Of a stretch of DNA of 64,000 bases, positions 35,746 through 44,584 are shown in pieces (the stretch's first letter is position 1; each line of letters begins with the position of its first letter). The DNA is from Sva-07 sp963707515 (GTDB lineage Bacteria; Actinomycetota; Acidimicrobiia; Acidimicrobiales; Ilumatobacteraceae), in the NCBI GenBank assembly GCA_963707515.1, contig CAVPQI010000001.1, positions 1,860,001 through 1,924,000 on the forward strand, given 5' to 3'. The notes below the pieces were generated by a model. It was not told where the DNA came from. It searched no databases and saw nothing but the letters and a program-made list of their open reading frames with translations. The position numbers and the translations under genes were made by a program.

Positions 35746-35990
35746 GGGGACCCCACTGTCTCAGGGCCTTCCTGTGCGGGGGAAGAGGAACAACCCTGGG
35801 TCTTGGCTGTTGAGCGGCTGTGGACAACCACCCGATGGGTGTGGATGCCCCCAGCCGTCGATGGCTGGGGACAACCTGTGGATGGGCGCGCTCGGTCAGC
35901 GGGCGATACGGCGTGAACGTGGCGATCGGATGACGATCGCCGACTGTGTCGCTGCAGCCGGTCGGCGCGCCGCTGAGCGGCGAGCGCCGA
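35746..35990 (-). promoter_or_regulatory. dnaB upstream region with three DnaA-like boxes
   Basis: TGTGGACAA at 35819-35827 is a perfect actinobacterial DnaA box (reverse of TTGTCCACA); TGTGGATGC near 35840 and TGTGGATGG near 35878 follow in the same orientation. A hairpin lies between them. Suggests DnaA control of dnaB, or simply a dnaB promoter; not tested. Confidence 0.45.
35848..35870 (-). terminator. Perfect 8-bp hairpin between rplI and dnaB
   Basis: CCCCAGCC at 35849-35856 pairs exactly with GGCTGGGG at 35863-35870 around GTCGAT. Could end or attenuate the ribosomal-protein transcript before dnaB. Confidence 0.6.
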
Positions 35991-36437
35991 TCAGCTGGCG
36001 GCGACGACGTCGATGGTGATCGGGAACGAGACGTCGTTGTGGAGCGACGCGGTCACCGTGTGCTGGCCGAGGGTCTTGATGACGTCGACCTCGAGCTGGC
36101 GGCGCTCGAGCTCGATGTTGGTCTGTTCGGCGACGGCGGCAACGACGTCGGCAGCGGTCACCGAGCCGAAGAGCTTGCCCTCCGGGCCGGCCTTGGCCGA
36201 CACGGTGATGATCTTCGGCACGAGCGTGCTGGCGATCTGCGTGGCCGCTTCGCGAGCGGAGGCGTCACGGACGTCGCGCGCCTTGCGCATGCGTGCCGCC
36301 TGATCCATCGCCCCTTCGGACGCGGCGATCGCCTTGCCCTTCGGCAGCAGGTAGTTGCGGGCGTGGCCGTCGGCGACGTCGACGATGTCGCCGCGCTTGC
36401 CGAGACCATCGAGGTCGTTGCGCAGGATGACCTTCAT
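35991..36437 (-). CDS. rplI: 50S ribosomal protein L9
   Basis: 148 residues. Begins MKVILRNDLDGLGKRGDIVDVADGHARNYLLPKGKA, the L9 N-domain signature, then the long connecting helix and the C-domain. Starts directly after rpsR (no more than a few bases apart). Last gene of the rpsF-ssb-rpsR-rplI cluster. Confidence 0.97.
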   Translation of the reverse strand: MKVILRNDLDGLGKRGDIVDVADGHARNYLLPKGKAIAASEGAMDQAARMRKARDVRDASAREAATQIASTLVPKIITVSAKAGPEGKLFGSVTAADVVAAVAEQTNIELERRQLEVDVIKTLGQHTVTASLHNDVSFPITIDVVAAS

Positions 36438-36439
36438 CG

Positions 36440-36868
36440 TCAGCTCTCCTCCGTGTCGGCACCGTCGGCGACGTCGACGGTCTCGACCTGGTCGTTCAAC
36501 TCGTCGTCGGTGACGGTGTCGTTGGCGTTCTCGTTGAGGCTGGTGTCGCGATCGCGACCACCGTCGCGCCCACCGTCACGGCCGCCACGACCGGTGCGGG
36601 TCGACGCCACGCGGCGGGTGTACGGCAGCAGGGCCATCTCGCGGGCCACCTTGACGGCGTTGGCGATCTCACGCTGCTGCTGCAGCGTGTTGCCGGCGAC
36701 GCGCCGGTTCTTGATCTTGGCGCGGTCGCTCATGAAGCGCTGGAGCAGATCGACGTCTTTGTAGTCGACGTACTCGACCTTCTCGATGACGAGGACGCTG
36801 GTCTTCTTCTTGAACTTGCGGGGGTTGGTCTCGCGGGCCGTACGGGCCCGGTTCTTCTTGCTTGCCAT
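36440..36868 (-). CDS. rpsR: 30S ribosomal protein S18 with long acidic C-terminal extension
   Basis: 142 residues versus about 75-85 for typical S18. Residues 1-85 contain the S18 core (VEYVDYKDVDLLQRFMSDR, AKIKNRRVAGNTLQQQREIANAVKVAREMALLPYT). The rest is GRGGRDGGRDGGRD repeats followed by an acidic Asn/Asp/Glu tail ending VADGADTEES. The core is intact, so it should assemble beside S6. The tail has no zinc motif and its role is unknown. Confidence 0.93.
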   Translation of the reverse strand: MASKKNRARTARETNPRKFKKKTSVLVIEKVEYVDYKDVDLLQRFMSDRAKIKNRRVAGNTLQQQREIANAVKVAREMALLPYTRRVASTRTGRGGRDGGRDGGRDRDTSLNENANDTVTDDELNDQVETVDVADGADTEES

Positions 36869-36918
36869 GGGATGTTGTCCTTACAACTCGAAATCAGATC
36901 GTCGTGGGGGATCGGCGC

Positions 36919-37365
36919 TCAGAAGGGTTCTTCGTCGCCGTAGACGGGATCGGGAACGCGGTTGCCACCGCCGCCACCGCCACCGCCGCTGCCACCGTCG
37001 GCGGCGTCACGGCTGATGCGCTCGATCTGCACCTGCGCCCAGCGCAGGCTCGGACCGAGTTCGTCGGCGATCACCTCGGTGACGCTGCGCTTCTCGCCTT
37101 CCTTGGTCTCGTACGAGCGCTGCTCGAGTCGACCGGCGACCATCACGCGGTTGCCCTTGGTGAGGCTTGCGGCGGCGTTCTCGCCGAGGTCACCCCAGGC
37201 GACGATGTTGAAGAAGGAGACCTGCTCCTGCCACTCACCGTTGACCTGGTAGCGGCGGTTGACCGCCAGGCCGAAGCTGGCGACTCCACGGCCCCCCGTG
37301 GTGTAGCGCAGCTCAGGATCACGGGTCAGGTTGCCGACCAGTGTGACGCTGTTCTCCGATGCCAT
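36919..37365 (-). CDS. ssb: Single-stranded DNA-binding protein
   Basis: 148 residues. OB fold (VTLVGNLTRDPELRYTTGG, FFNIVAWGDLGENAAASL, RVMVAGRLEQRSYETKEGEK), a Gly-rich linker of about eight Gly and the acidic partner-binding tip GDEEPF. ATG at 37365 has AAGGGGA upstream at normal distance. Position between rpsF and rpsR is the classic arrangement. Confidence 0.97.
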   Translation of the reverse strand: MASENSVTLVGNLTRDPELRYTTGGRGVASFGLAVNRRYQVNGEWQEQVSFFNIVAWGDLGENAAASLTKGNRVMVAGRLEQRSYETKEGEKRSVTEVIADELGPSLRWAQVQIERISRDAADGGSGGGGGGGGNRVPDPVYGDEEPF

Positions 37366-37391
37366 GTGATTCCCCTTTGGTGGTGCCGCCG

Positions 37392-37721
37392 TCAGGCAGC
37401 GCTCGCTGCCATGCCGCGGCGCTCGGCCTCGGCGTCGGGCAGACGGATGAGCTTGTGACGGACGACGTCGTCCGCGAGACGCAGGGTGCGCTCGAGCTCG
37501 TCGAGCGAGCCAGCGGGCGCAACGATCTCGGCCACGAGGTAGTAGCCGGCCGGCTTCTTGTTGATCGGGTAGGCGAACTGGCGCTTGCCCCACCAATCGA
37601 TCTTGCCGTGCAGCTCGCCGCCGGCGGCGGTGACGCCGTCCGTGACGGACTTCATCCAGGCCTGAGCCTTGGGGTCATCGACGTCGCCGTCGATGATGAT
37701 CATCAATTCGTATGCACGCAT
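37392..37721 (-). CDS. rpsF: 30S ribosomal protein S6
   Basis: 109 residues. MRAYELMIIIDGDVDDP, WGKRQFAYPINKKPAGYYLVAEI and ERTLRLADDVVRHKLIRL are S6 signatures. GGGAGG lies 11 nt upstream of the ATG, and the bases around the ATG can form a CACGC/GCGTG hairpin, so translation could be modulated. First gene of the operon. Confidence 0.97.
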   Translation of the reverse strand: MRAYELMIIIDGDVDDPKAQAWMKSVTDGVTAAGGELHGKIDWWGKRQFAYPINKKPAGYYLVAEIVAPAGSLDELERTLRLADDVVRHKLIRLPDAEAERRGMAASAA

Positions 37722-38004
37722 GAGGCGTGTTTCCTCCCTTCGGATCCCCCACGACCGACCGATGACGTCGCCGTGGCGGGAGCCCCGAGTTGGGGCAGGG
37801 CCAATATGGACCGTCCCACCCTATCGGCCGCCGAGGTGGTCGCCGCGCGGCACACGCCAGCGGCGGGCGGCGATGGGTGATCGAAAGGATGATCGGAAGG
37901 GTGATCGGGGGTGTGCGGGCGATGACGAGCCATACCGTCGATGGTGACGTGCGGGTGTCACAGGGTTGCGACGCCCACCAGTCGCCGCCCTCGGCCGGCG
38001 GCGT
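37722..38004 (-). promoter_or_regulatory. rpsF upstream region
   Basis: About 280 bp without a convincing gene. Near rpsF it holds the GGGAGG ribosome site and a CCCC/GGGG hairpin (around 37782-37797) that could be part of an S6:S18 leader. Further up are three degenerate 12-bp GGTGATCGAAAG-like direct repeats (37874-37910). No promoter could be assigned with confidence. Confidence 0.35.
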
Positions 38005-38745
38005 TCAGCCGACGAGGTCGCACGTCGGTGACTCGCTGCCCGCGACCACCTCGAGCGTCGACCCGGGGCCGACGCCGAGCGGTTCGAGGCCACCGGCGAA
38101 CGCTTCGAGGGCGAAGCGGTAGGGAGCCTCGGGGGCATAGAGCGGGCAGTCGCCGGCGGGCGTGTCGAGGCACGGTTCCATCTCCGCCGTGCCGACCCAG
38201 GCACCGTCGTCGCCGAACCAGGCGATCGACAACGGGGTCGGCGTCTGGAACATGTAGAACGAGCTCTGCGTCACGTCGTCGAAGCGGAACAGCATCCCGG
38301 CGGCGTCGCCGAGGTCGGTCACGCCCATCAGCCCCTGGGCTCGCTCGGCACCGGTGTCGGCGAGCCACAGGCAGACCTCGCAGACGGCCCCGTCGGCGTC
38401 GGTGATCACCGCGGTCACCGTGGTGAACCCGTCCGGCAGGACACCGGCTACCGAGGAGTCCGTCGCCGTGCCCTCCTGACCAGTGCCCTCCTGACCAGTG
38501 CCCTCCTGATCAGTGCCCTCCTGAGCAGTGCCCTCGCCCGCCGTGGCGTCCGTCGAACCGGACGGGGGACGCGAACCCGACGGTGCGACCGTCGACGCGC
38601 TCGCCAGCGGCTCGCCGGTGCTCGCCGTCGACCCGTCGTCGTCACCCCCACAGGCCACGATCGACACCGACAGCACCGTCACGGCGGCCAGCGCCGAGGC
38701 GGCGACGACCGTCGGGCGCGGCGTCCGCCAACGGGTGGTCGACAT
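38005..38745 (-). CDS. DUF192-family lipoprotein with EGTxQ repeat linker
   Basis: 246 residues. Signal peptide VVAASALAAVTVLSVSIVACGG with a lipobox (SIVAC), then a Ser/Thr/Gly-rich linker containing four in-frame EGTxQ repeats, then a DUF192 domain (ERAQGLMGVTDLGDAAGMLFRF, the WFGDDGAWVG region, and APYRFALEAFAGGLEPLGVGPG). DUF192 proteins are small extracytoplasmic beta-barrel-like proteins of unknown function. Two Cys residues (AVCEVC) precede the domain core. Adjacent to the DUF5318 gene. Confidence 0.85.
   Translation of the reverse strand: MSTTRWRTPRPTVVAASALAAVTVLSVSIVACGGDDDGSTASTGEPLASASTVAPSGSRPPSGSTDATAGEGTAQEGTDQEGTGQEGTGQEGTATDSSVAGVLPDGFTTVTAVITDADGAVCEVCLWLADTGAERAQGLMGVTDLGDAAGMLFRFDDVTQSSFYMFQTPTPLSIAWFGDDGAWVGTAEMEPCLDTPAGDCPLYAPEAPYRFALEAFAGGLEPLGVGPGSTLEVVAGSESPTCDLVG
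38471..38530. repeat. Four tandem 15-bp repeats in the lipoprotein linker
   Basis: CCCTCCTGACCAGTG repeated four times with single substitutions in copies 3 and 4; encodes the EGTxQ units on the minus strand. Confidence 0.93.
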
Positions 38746-38761
38746 CGGTGGGATCGCCCGG

Positions 38762-39157
38762 CTACGACCGTCCGCCGACGGGGATGACCCGCAGCAGATG
38801 GTTCCAACGGCACTCGACGCACGCCTCGACGACGTAGGCGTTGAGCTCGTTCGGACGGGCGTCGAGCTTGCGCATCTCCTTCGCCGTCGACACGCAACGA
38901 CCCTGCGCCGACAGACCGGGTCCGAACACGTAGGTGACCAGCTTGAGGTCGGCGCCCTCGCAGATCGGGCAGCGGGTCGAGGTCTGGGTGCCGACGTTGC
39001 GGGCAGCGCGGACCAGTTCGGGATGGGCGTCGCAGACCTGGTCGAGCGGCACCCGACCCTTCTTCACCTGGGCGATCAGCATCCGACGGGCAAGTCGGTG
39101 GTCGATGAGTCCGCGCGAGCCATCGGCTCCGCGGAGTGCGCCGACCGTGAACGCCAT
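38762..39157 (-). CDS. DUF5318 protein, putative zinc-ribbon
   Basis: 131 residues. Contains two CxxC pairs (CPICEG near residue 62 and CVECRWNH near 115) that could bind zinc, and the family elements DQVCDAHPELVRAARNVG, VTYVFGPG and VEACVECRWNHLLR that I recognise as DUF5318, an actinobacterial family found near rpsF in mycobacteria. Function unknown. ATG at 39157 is 8 nt after TAACGT. Confidence 0.85.
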   Translation of the reverse strand: MAFTVGALRGADGSRGLIDHRLARRMLIAQVKKGRVPLDQVCDAHPELVRAARNVGTQTSTRCPICEGADLKLVTYVFGPGLSAQGRCVSTAKEMRKLDARPNELNAYVVEACVECRWNHLLRVIPVGGRS

Positions 39158-39165
39158 GGCCGATG

Positions 39166-39171
39166 ACGTTA
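39166..39171 (-). promoter_or_regulatory. Leaderless -10 candidate of the DUF5318 gene
   Basis: TAACGT on the minus strand, 8 nt before ATG 39157; shares an 80-bp divergent region with the methyltransferase, which has CACACT 6 nt before its GTG. Confidence 0.5.
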
Positions 39172-39237
39172 CCGGCTCCGGCGACACCGCTCGCGGCGAT
39201 GCGCGTGCCAACGACGGCCAGCGGGCACACTGGACCC

Positions 39238-39807
39238 GTGGTCGCCAACATCACGTTCGGTCCGGGTGTACCCGGAGACGACGAGCTCCGGTTGTGTGGA
39301 GAGATCGGCGACGGTCGACGCGCCCTCGAGCTCGGCATCTCGCCGTGGTACAACGCCGTCGCCTTCGCCGCCACCGGCGCCAAGGCGCTCGCTGTCGATC
39401 CCGACGACGAGCGCATCGCCGAGACACGACGCCGAGCCGGGGACGCCGAGCTCCAGGTGCAGTGCCTGCGGACCGACCTCGCCGATCTCGGCGACGTCGC
39501 CTCGGCGTCGTGCGACGTCGTCCTCGCCGCCCAGACGATCACCGGCGTCGACGACCTCGGACGGCTCCTCCGCCAGGCGCACCGCGTCCTGCGCGCCAGT
39601 GCACCGTTCGTGATCTCGCTGCCCCACCCGTTCGCCGCGGCGTCGCCAGACCAGCCCTACGGTCGTGGGCCACGCACCGTCGGCGAGTGGTTCACCGCCC
39701 TTGCCCGCACCAACTTCCGCGTCGACCAGATCCTCGAGTTCGGTGCCGGCTCCACGTCGCCGGCGCCGACCACGCTGATCCTGCGGGCACACAAAGAAGG
39801 TTCCTGA
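39238..39807 (+). CDS. SAM-dependent methyltransferase-like protein (class I)
   Basis: 189 residues. The SAM-binding fold is visible as RALELGISPWYNAVAFAATGAKALAVDPDDERIAE (motif I degenerate, acidic end of strand 2), LRTDLADLGDVASASCDVVLAAQTI and RQAHRVLRASAPFVISLPHPF, similar to Methyltransf_11. Substrate unknown. GTG 39238 is preferred over the upstream GTG/ATG candidates because CACACT ends 6 nt before it. Confidence 0.75.
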   Translation: MVANITFGPGVPGDDELRLCGEIGDGRRALELGISPWYNAVAFAATGAKALAVDPDDERIAETRRRAGDAELQVQCLRTDLADLGDVASASCDVVLAAQTITGVDDLGRLLRQAHRVLRASAPFVISLPHPFAAASPDQPYGRGPRTVGEWFTALARTNFRVDQILEFGAGSTSPAPTTLILRAHKEGS

Positions 39808-39844
39808 CGCTCGGCGCGTCACCGGGCCGCCGCGATGGGCCGAT

Positions 39845-42207
39845 TCACCGGCCGGCGTCGGCGCGCTCGCTGGCGATGATGTCGGCCGGGCGGGGACGCC
39901 CGAAGAGGTAGCCCTGGCCGTGCTCGCAGCCGAGCTCGCGCAGCCGGTTCAACTGCAACGGCGTCTCGACACCCTCGGCGACCACCGTCAGGCCGAGCGA
40001 GTGGCCGAGACGCACCACCGCTTCGACGATCGACGTGTCGTCGGCCTCGAGCCCGAGCCCGGTCACGAACGACCGGTCGATCTTGATCGCCTCCACGGGG
40101 AAGCGCTTGAGGTACGTCAGTGACGAATACCCGGTGCCGAAGTCGTCGACCGACAGGTGCAGGCCGAGGCCGCGCAGGTCGCGCAGCGCCCGTCCCGCGG
40201 CGACGGTGTCCGCCATCAGCGCCGTCTCGGTGATCTCCAGCCACACCGAGTGGGCGTCGATGCCGGTCTCGGCGAGCCCATCGTCGACGAGCTGCAGGAA
40301 GCGACCGTCGACGAGCTGCTGCGTCGCCACGTTGATCGACAGCGAGCAGTCGGCGAAGTGCAACCCCAGCGCCCGCCACCGTGCCAGCTGGGCGAGCGAG
40401 TCGCGCAGCACGCTCGCCCCGACGTCGCCGATCAGCCCGGACTCCTCGGCCATCGGCAGGAACTGCGCCGGCAGCAACAGCCCACGGTCGGGGTGCAGCC
40501 ATCGGGCGAGGACCTCGAAGCCGACCACCTGCCCGCCGGCGAGGTCGATGATCGGCTGGAAGTAGGGCACGACCTCGCCTCGGTCGAGACCTCGACGCAA
40601 CTCGGACGACGTCTGCAACGCCGCCATCGAGGCGGCCCGCGTCTCCTCGGTGAACGCCTCCACCCGGTCGCGACCGCCCGCCTTGGCGCGGTACATCGCC
40701 GCATCGGCATCGCGCAGCAAGGCGTCGGCGGTCAGGTCGCTGGTCACGTTGACGGCGAAGCCGATGCTCGCCGTCACCACCAGCTCGTGACCCTCGATGT
40801 CGATCGGGTACTGCAGACGCGCTGCGCACCCGCTCGGCGAGCACCGCGGCGTCGACGCCCCCGTCGACGAACACGACGAACTCGTCACCGCCGAAGCGGG
40901 CCAGGCGATCGCTGTCGCGCACCACATGACGCAGCCGGACCGACGACCTCGCGCAGCAGGTGATCGCCGACGCCGTGGCCGAGGCTGTCGTTGACGACCT
41001 TGAAGTTGTCGAGGTCGATGAAGAGCACCGACACCTCGCCCGGTGCCGACGTCGCCAACAGCTCGTCGAGACGCTCGACGAGAGCCGACCGGTTCGGCAG
41101 TTCGGTCAGGTCGTCGTGCGTCGCCGCGTGGGTCAGCCGCTCGGCGGCGAGTCGCTGGTCGGTGACGTCTTCGATGTGGGTGATCGCCAGCGCCACGCCG
41201 TCGTCCTCGGTGACCGACACCCGGGTGCGGGCCCACACGTACTCGCCGTCGCTGCGCACGTAGCGCTGATCGAGGAAATAGGTGTCGGCGATGCCGAGCT
41301 CGAGCCGGGCCCGCTGGGTCGCCGCTGCCCGCAGATCGTCGGGATGGGTGATCTCGCGGATGCCCACACCGAGCAGCGACCCCAACGGACGATCGAGCAT
41401 GTCGGCCAACGACTGGTTGGCGTCGACGATGCGGCTGTCGTCGAGACGCACCAGCGCCATACCGGTCGGCGCCGAGTGGAATGCCTGCTGGAACCGTCGC
41501 CGCGCCTGTTCCAGGGCGACGGTCGTGCGGGCGCGGTCGGTGACGTCGCGCAACAGCACGACCAGCCCCCCGCCGCCGCCGTCGTCGAGCGCCGCCGGAC
41601 GGTGCAACGATGCCTCGACGAGGTGTTGACCGCCCTCGGCGTCGACGAGCTCGAACACGACGTGGTTGCCGACCGGGCCGGTCGGGTCACGGGGGTTGTC
41701 GAGTGGCAGGAAGCGGTGCGGCTCGACACGCCACCGAGCCGTCACCGTCACACGGTCGTCGTCGTCCATCATCTCCAGGAACGCCCGGCCGACGAGCTCG
41801 TCGATCGAGCGGCCCGTCAACACCGCCGCCCGCCGGTTCGCCGACTCGATGATCCCGTGCTCGTCGAGGCCCATCACCGCATCGGGCAGGTCGTCGAGCA
41901 GGCGACGGATCTCCAGCTGCGTCCGCGAGAGCTCGTCGATCGTGTGTTGGAAACGTCGGCCGAGCCGCCGTGCCTCGACGACGGTCACCAGGACGGCGAC
42001 CACCGACAACAGCCCGATGCCGACGACCACCGCGACGGTCGCCGGATCGGGATCGGCCCGCGCCTCGGCCGCCGCGGCGACCACGAGCACCACCGACACG
42101 GCGACGACGGGCACCACCAACCACCAGGCGCGGAACGCGCGCTGACGAGCTCGCGCCACCGGCGCGAGCGCGTCGAGGTCCTCCCCTTCTCCGCCGCCCG
42201 AGTTCAC
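39845..42207 (-). CDS. PAS-PAS-GGDEF-EAL cyclic-di-GMP protein, two frameshifts in this sequence
   Basis: Membrane-anchored c-di-GMP enzyme. Two N-terminal hydrophobic segments (WWLVVPVVAVSVVLVVAAAAE and VAVVVGIGLLSVVAVLVTVVE), two PAS domains (DAVMGLDEHGIIESAN; TGMALVRLDDSRIVDANQS), GGDEF domain with intact RFGGDEF, and an EAL domain (EVLARW variant of EAL, SINVATQQL, LEITETAL, DDFGTGYSS). Synthase and hydrolase motifs are both largely conserved. The frame shifts near 40940 and near 40822, each by one extra base, so the GGDEF core lies in a third frame. Restored length about 786 residues. GTG 42207 follows TAGCGT by 8 nt. Confidence 0.85.
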
Positions 42208-42215
42208 CGCCGCAC

Positions 42216-42221
42216 ACGCTA
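42216..42221 (-). promoter_or_regulatory. Leaderless -10 candidate of the GGDEF-EAL gene
   Basis: TAGCGT on the minus strand, 8 nt before GTG 42207. The frame stays open beyond this point, but only into low-complexity sequence. Confidence 0.5.
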
Positions 42222-42337
42222 GGACGCGGCGCCGACCGGCGAAGGTGATGGTGATGGTGACGGCGACGGTGGTGATGGATGGCGACGGTGATGCTGCGGG
42301 CGCACCCCGCCGCAACACGCCCCCGTCGACCCGAGGA

Positions 42338-43778
42338 TCAGCGGCGCGCCGACCACCAGTCGTCGAGACGGCGGCGGATCTCGTCCTCGCCGAGCAGCCC
42401 CTCGTCGAGACGGATCTCCATCAGGAAGCGCATCGCCTCGCCGACGTCGCGCCCCGGTCCGATCCCGAGCTGCGACATGACGGCGTTGCCGTCGAGCTCG
42501 GGGCGCAGCGCCGCCAGCTCCTCGTCGGCGGCAAGCTCGGCGATCCGCTCCTCCAGCTCGTCCATTCGCCGCGACAGGCGGGCCGCCTTCTTGGCGTTGC
42601 GCGTGGTGCAGTCGCAGCGCGTCAAGACGTTGAGCTCGGCGAGCAGGTCACCGGCGTCACGCACGTAGCGCCGCACGGCCGAATCCGACCACCCCATCGA
42701 GTAGGTGTGGAAGCGCAGGTGCAGCGCGACCAGCTCGGTCACCGCCTCGATGTCCTCGTTGGAGTATCGCAGCGCCGTCATCCGCTTGCGCGTCATCCGC
42801 GCCCCGACGGCGTCGTGGTGGTGGAACGTCGTGCCCTTGCCCTCGAGGAAGCCGCGGGTGCGCGGCTTGCCGATGTCGTGGAACAACGCCGCCAGGCGGG
42901 TGCGGCGGAAGTCGAACGGTGCCTCGCCCTCGCCGGCGGCCGGTGGGCGCACGTTCTCGACGACGGCGAGGGTGTGCGACAAGACGTCCTTGTGCCGATG
43001 GATCGGGTCGTGCTCGAGGCGCATCGCCGGCAGCTCCGGCAGGAACTGGTCGGCGAGTCCGGTGTCGACCAGGAACCACAGCCCCGCCGACGGGTGGTCG
43101 ACGACCATCAGCTTGTCGAACTCGTCGCGGATCCGCTCGGCCGAGACGATCTCGAGGCGCGGCGCCAGCTCGTGGACCGCCTCCACCAGCTCCGGGGTGG
43201 GGACCAGCTGGTAGCGGGCGATGAAGCGGGCGGCGCGGCAGCATCCGCAGCGGGTCGTCGTTGAAGCTCACCTCGGGGCCCATCGGCGTCCGCAGCGTCC
43301 GCGTGGCCAGGTCGACGGCACCACCGAACGGGTCGATCAGCTCGGGCGGGCCGCCATCGGCGGCCAGTTCGAGGGCCATCGCGTTGACGGTGAAGTCGCG
43401 CCGCGACAGGTCGACGCCGATGTCGTCGGCGAACTCCACGTGCGGTTTGCGCGAGTCGTCGGTGTACGCCTCGGCGCGGAACGTGGTGATCTCGTAGGTC
43501 CGCGCCGTACCCCGTTGGCGGTCGCGCAGCTGGGCGCCGATCGTGCCGAAGCGCTCTCCTTGCGTCCACACCGCATCGGCCCAACCCTGCAGGCAGCGCT
43601 TGATGTCGGGCGGGCGGGCGTCGGTGGTGAGGTCGAGATCGAAGTCGTTGCTGCCGTCGCCACCGAAGAGGTCACGGACGGTGCCACCGACCAGGTAGAT
43701 GCGGTGACCGGCCTCATGGAACCTGGCCGCCAGCGGCTCCAGTTCGCGCAACACCGGTGCCAGACGCTCGGGGACCAC
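42338..43778 (-). CDS. CCA tRNA nucleotidyltransferase, frameshifted
   Basis: Adds CCA to tRNA 3' ends. N-terminal head LVGGTVRDLFGGDGSNDFDLD carries the nucleotidyltransferase DxD pair, then RRDFTVNAMALEL and FNDDPLRMLR (RNA-binding helix). The C-terminal HD domain shows LSHTLAVVENV and LAALFHDIGKPRT. The frame is broken near 43236 (one extra C); restoring it gives RMLRAARFIARYQLVPTPEL, as in the family, and about 479 residues. Start GTG 43778 lies 6 nt after TAGCCT. Corresponds to mycobacterial pcnA at the same map position. Confidence 0.92.
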
Positions 43779-43784
43779 GCCGCA

Positions 43785-43790
43785 AGGCTA
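43785..43790 (-). promoter_or_regulatory. Leaderless -10 candidate of the CCA-adding enzyme gene
   Basis: TAGCCT on the minus strand, 6 nt before GTG 43778. Divergent from the GNAT gene, whose TACCGT lies at 43830-43835. Confidence 0.5.
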
Positions 43791-43829
43791 AGGCAACCGT
43801 TGCGCCGTCGCAGTGGCGATCCGGACGAG

Positions 43830-43835
43830 TACCGT
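43830..43835 (+). promoter_or_regulatory. Leaderless -10 candidate of the GNAT-DUF6049 operon
   Basis: TACCGT, 8 nt before GTG 43844. Confidence 0.5.
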
Positions 43836-43843
43836 CGGGAGCC

Positions 43844-44584
43844 GTGAACACCGCTGCTGCGACGCGCCCAGCGCGGGCCCGACTCAGCGCGTGGCCGCAC
43901 GAGCCGAACACCGCCCACCTCGTGCTCCTCGACCACCACATGGTGCCCACCACGGACGACATCGAGGAGTGGCTCGCCGCCGCCGACGCCCGTGGGGCAC
44001 GGACGATCCGCACCGGCGCCCTCTTCCCCGAGTCGAGCCCGGTCTTCTTCGACCATGGGTTCCGCGTCGCCGAGTCGCTCACCCTGCTGCGCCGCTCGCT
44101 CGACCCCACGGCCACCGCCGAGCCGCTGACCGGAACGCGACGGCCCGCCGCTGAACCGCCGATCCGCATGCGCCGGCTCCGTCGCGGCCAGCTCGACGTC
44201 GCCGCCGACCTCGACGCCCGCAGCTTCGTCGGCACGTGGCCGAACGACGCCGAGGCGCTGCGCGACATCATGGACGCCACACCCCAGCACCGATCGCGGG
44301 CGGCCTACCTCGACGGCCGGATGGTCGGGTTCTCGATCAGCGGCCGCGCCGGCCGGGTCGGCTACGTGCAACGCCTGGCCGTCGACCCCGATGTGCGCCG
44401 GCGCGGGCTCGGTCGTGCCCTCGTCGCCGATGCCCTCGCCTGGATGCAGCGTCGCCAGGCCGCCGACGCCCTGGTCAACACCGGCAGCGACAACATCCCT
44501 GCGCTCGAGCTCTACCGGGGCCTCGGATTCGTCGCCCAGCCCGAACCGCTGCTCGTGCTCGAGCGCGATGTCACCGCTCCATGA
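43844..44584 (+). CDS. GNAT-family N-acetyltransferase
   Basis: 246 residues. The C-terminal half is a GNAT domain with the acetyl-CoA loop RRRGLGRALVADAL (Q/RxxGxG/A) preceded by VQRLAVDPDV and followed by NTGSDNIPALELYRGLGF. The N-terminal half (HLVLLDHHMVPTTDDIEEWLAAADARGARTI) looks like a second degenerate GNAT half. Substrate unknown; it occupies the slot of mutT4 in the mycobacterial order. Stop overlaps the DUF6049 start by 4 nt. Confidence 0.85.
   Translation: MNTAAATRPARARLSAWPHEPNTAHLVLLDHHMVPTTDDIEEWLAAADARGARTIRTGALFPESSPVFFDHGFRVAESLTLLRRSLDPTATAEPLTGTRRPAAEPPIRMRRLRRGQLDVAADLDARSFVGTWPNDAEALRDIMDATPQHRSRAAYLDGRMVGFSISGRAGRVGYVQRLAVDPDVRRRGLGRALVADALAWMQRRQAADALVNTGSDNIPALELYRGLGFVAQPEPLLVLERDVTAP

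Noticed and set aside
40800..40960. Programmed frameshifting in the GGDEF-EAL gene
   Set aside because: Two separate shifts of the same gene, no slippery sequence or pseudoknot seen, and other genes show comparable single-base defects.
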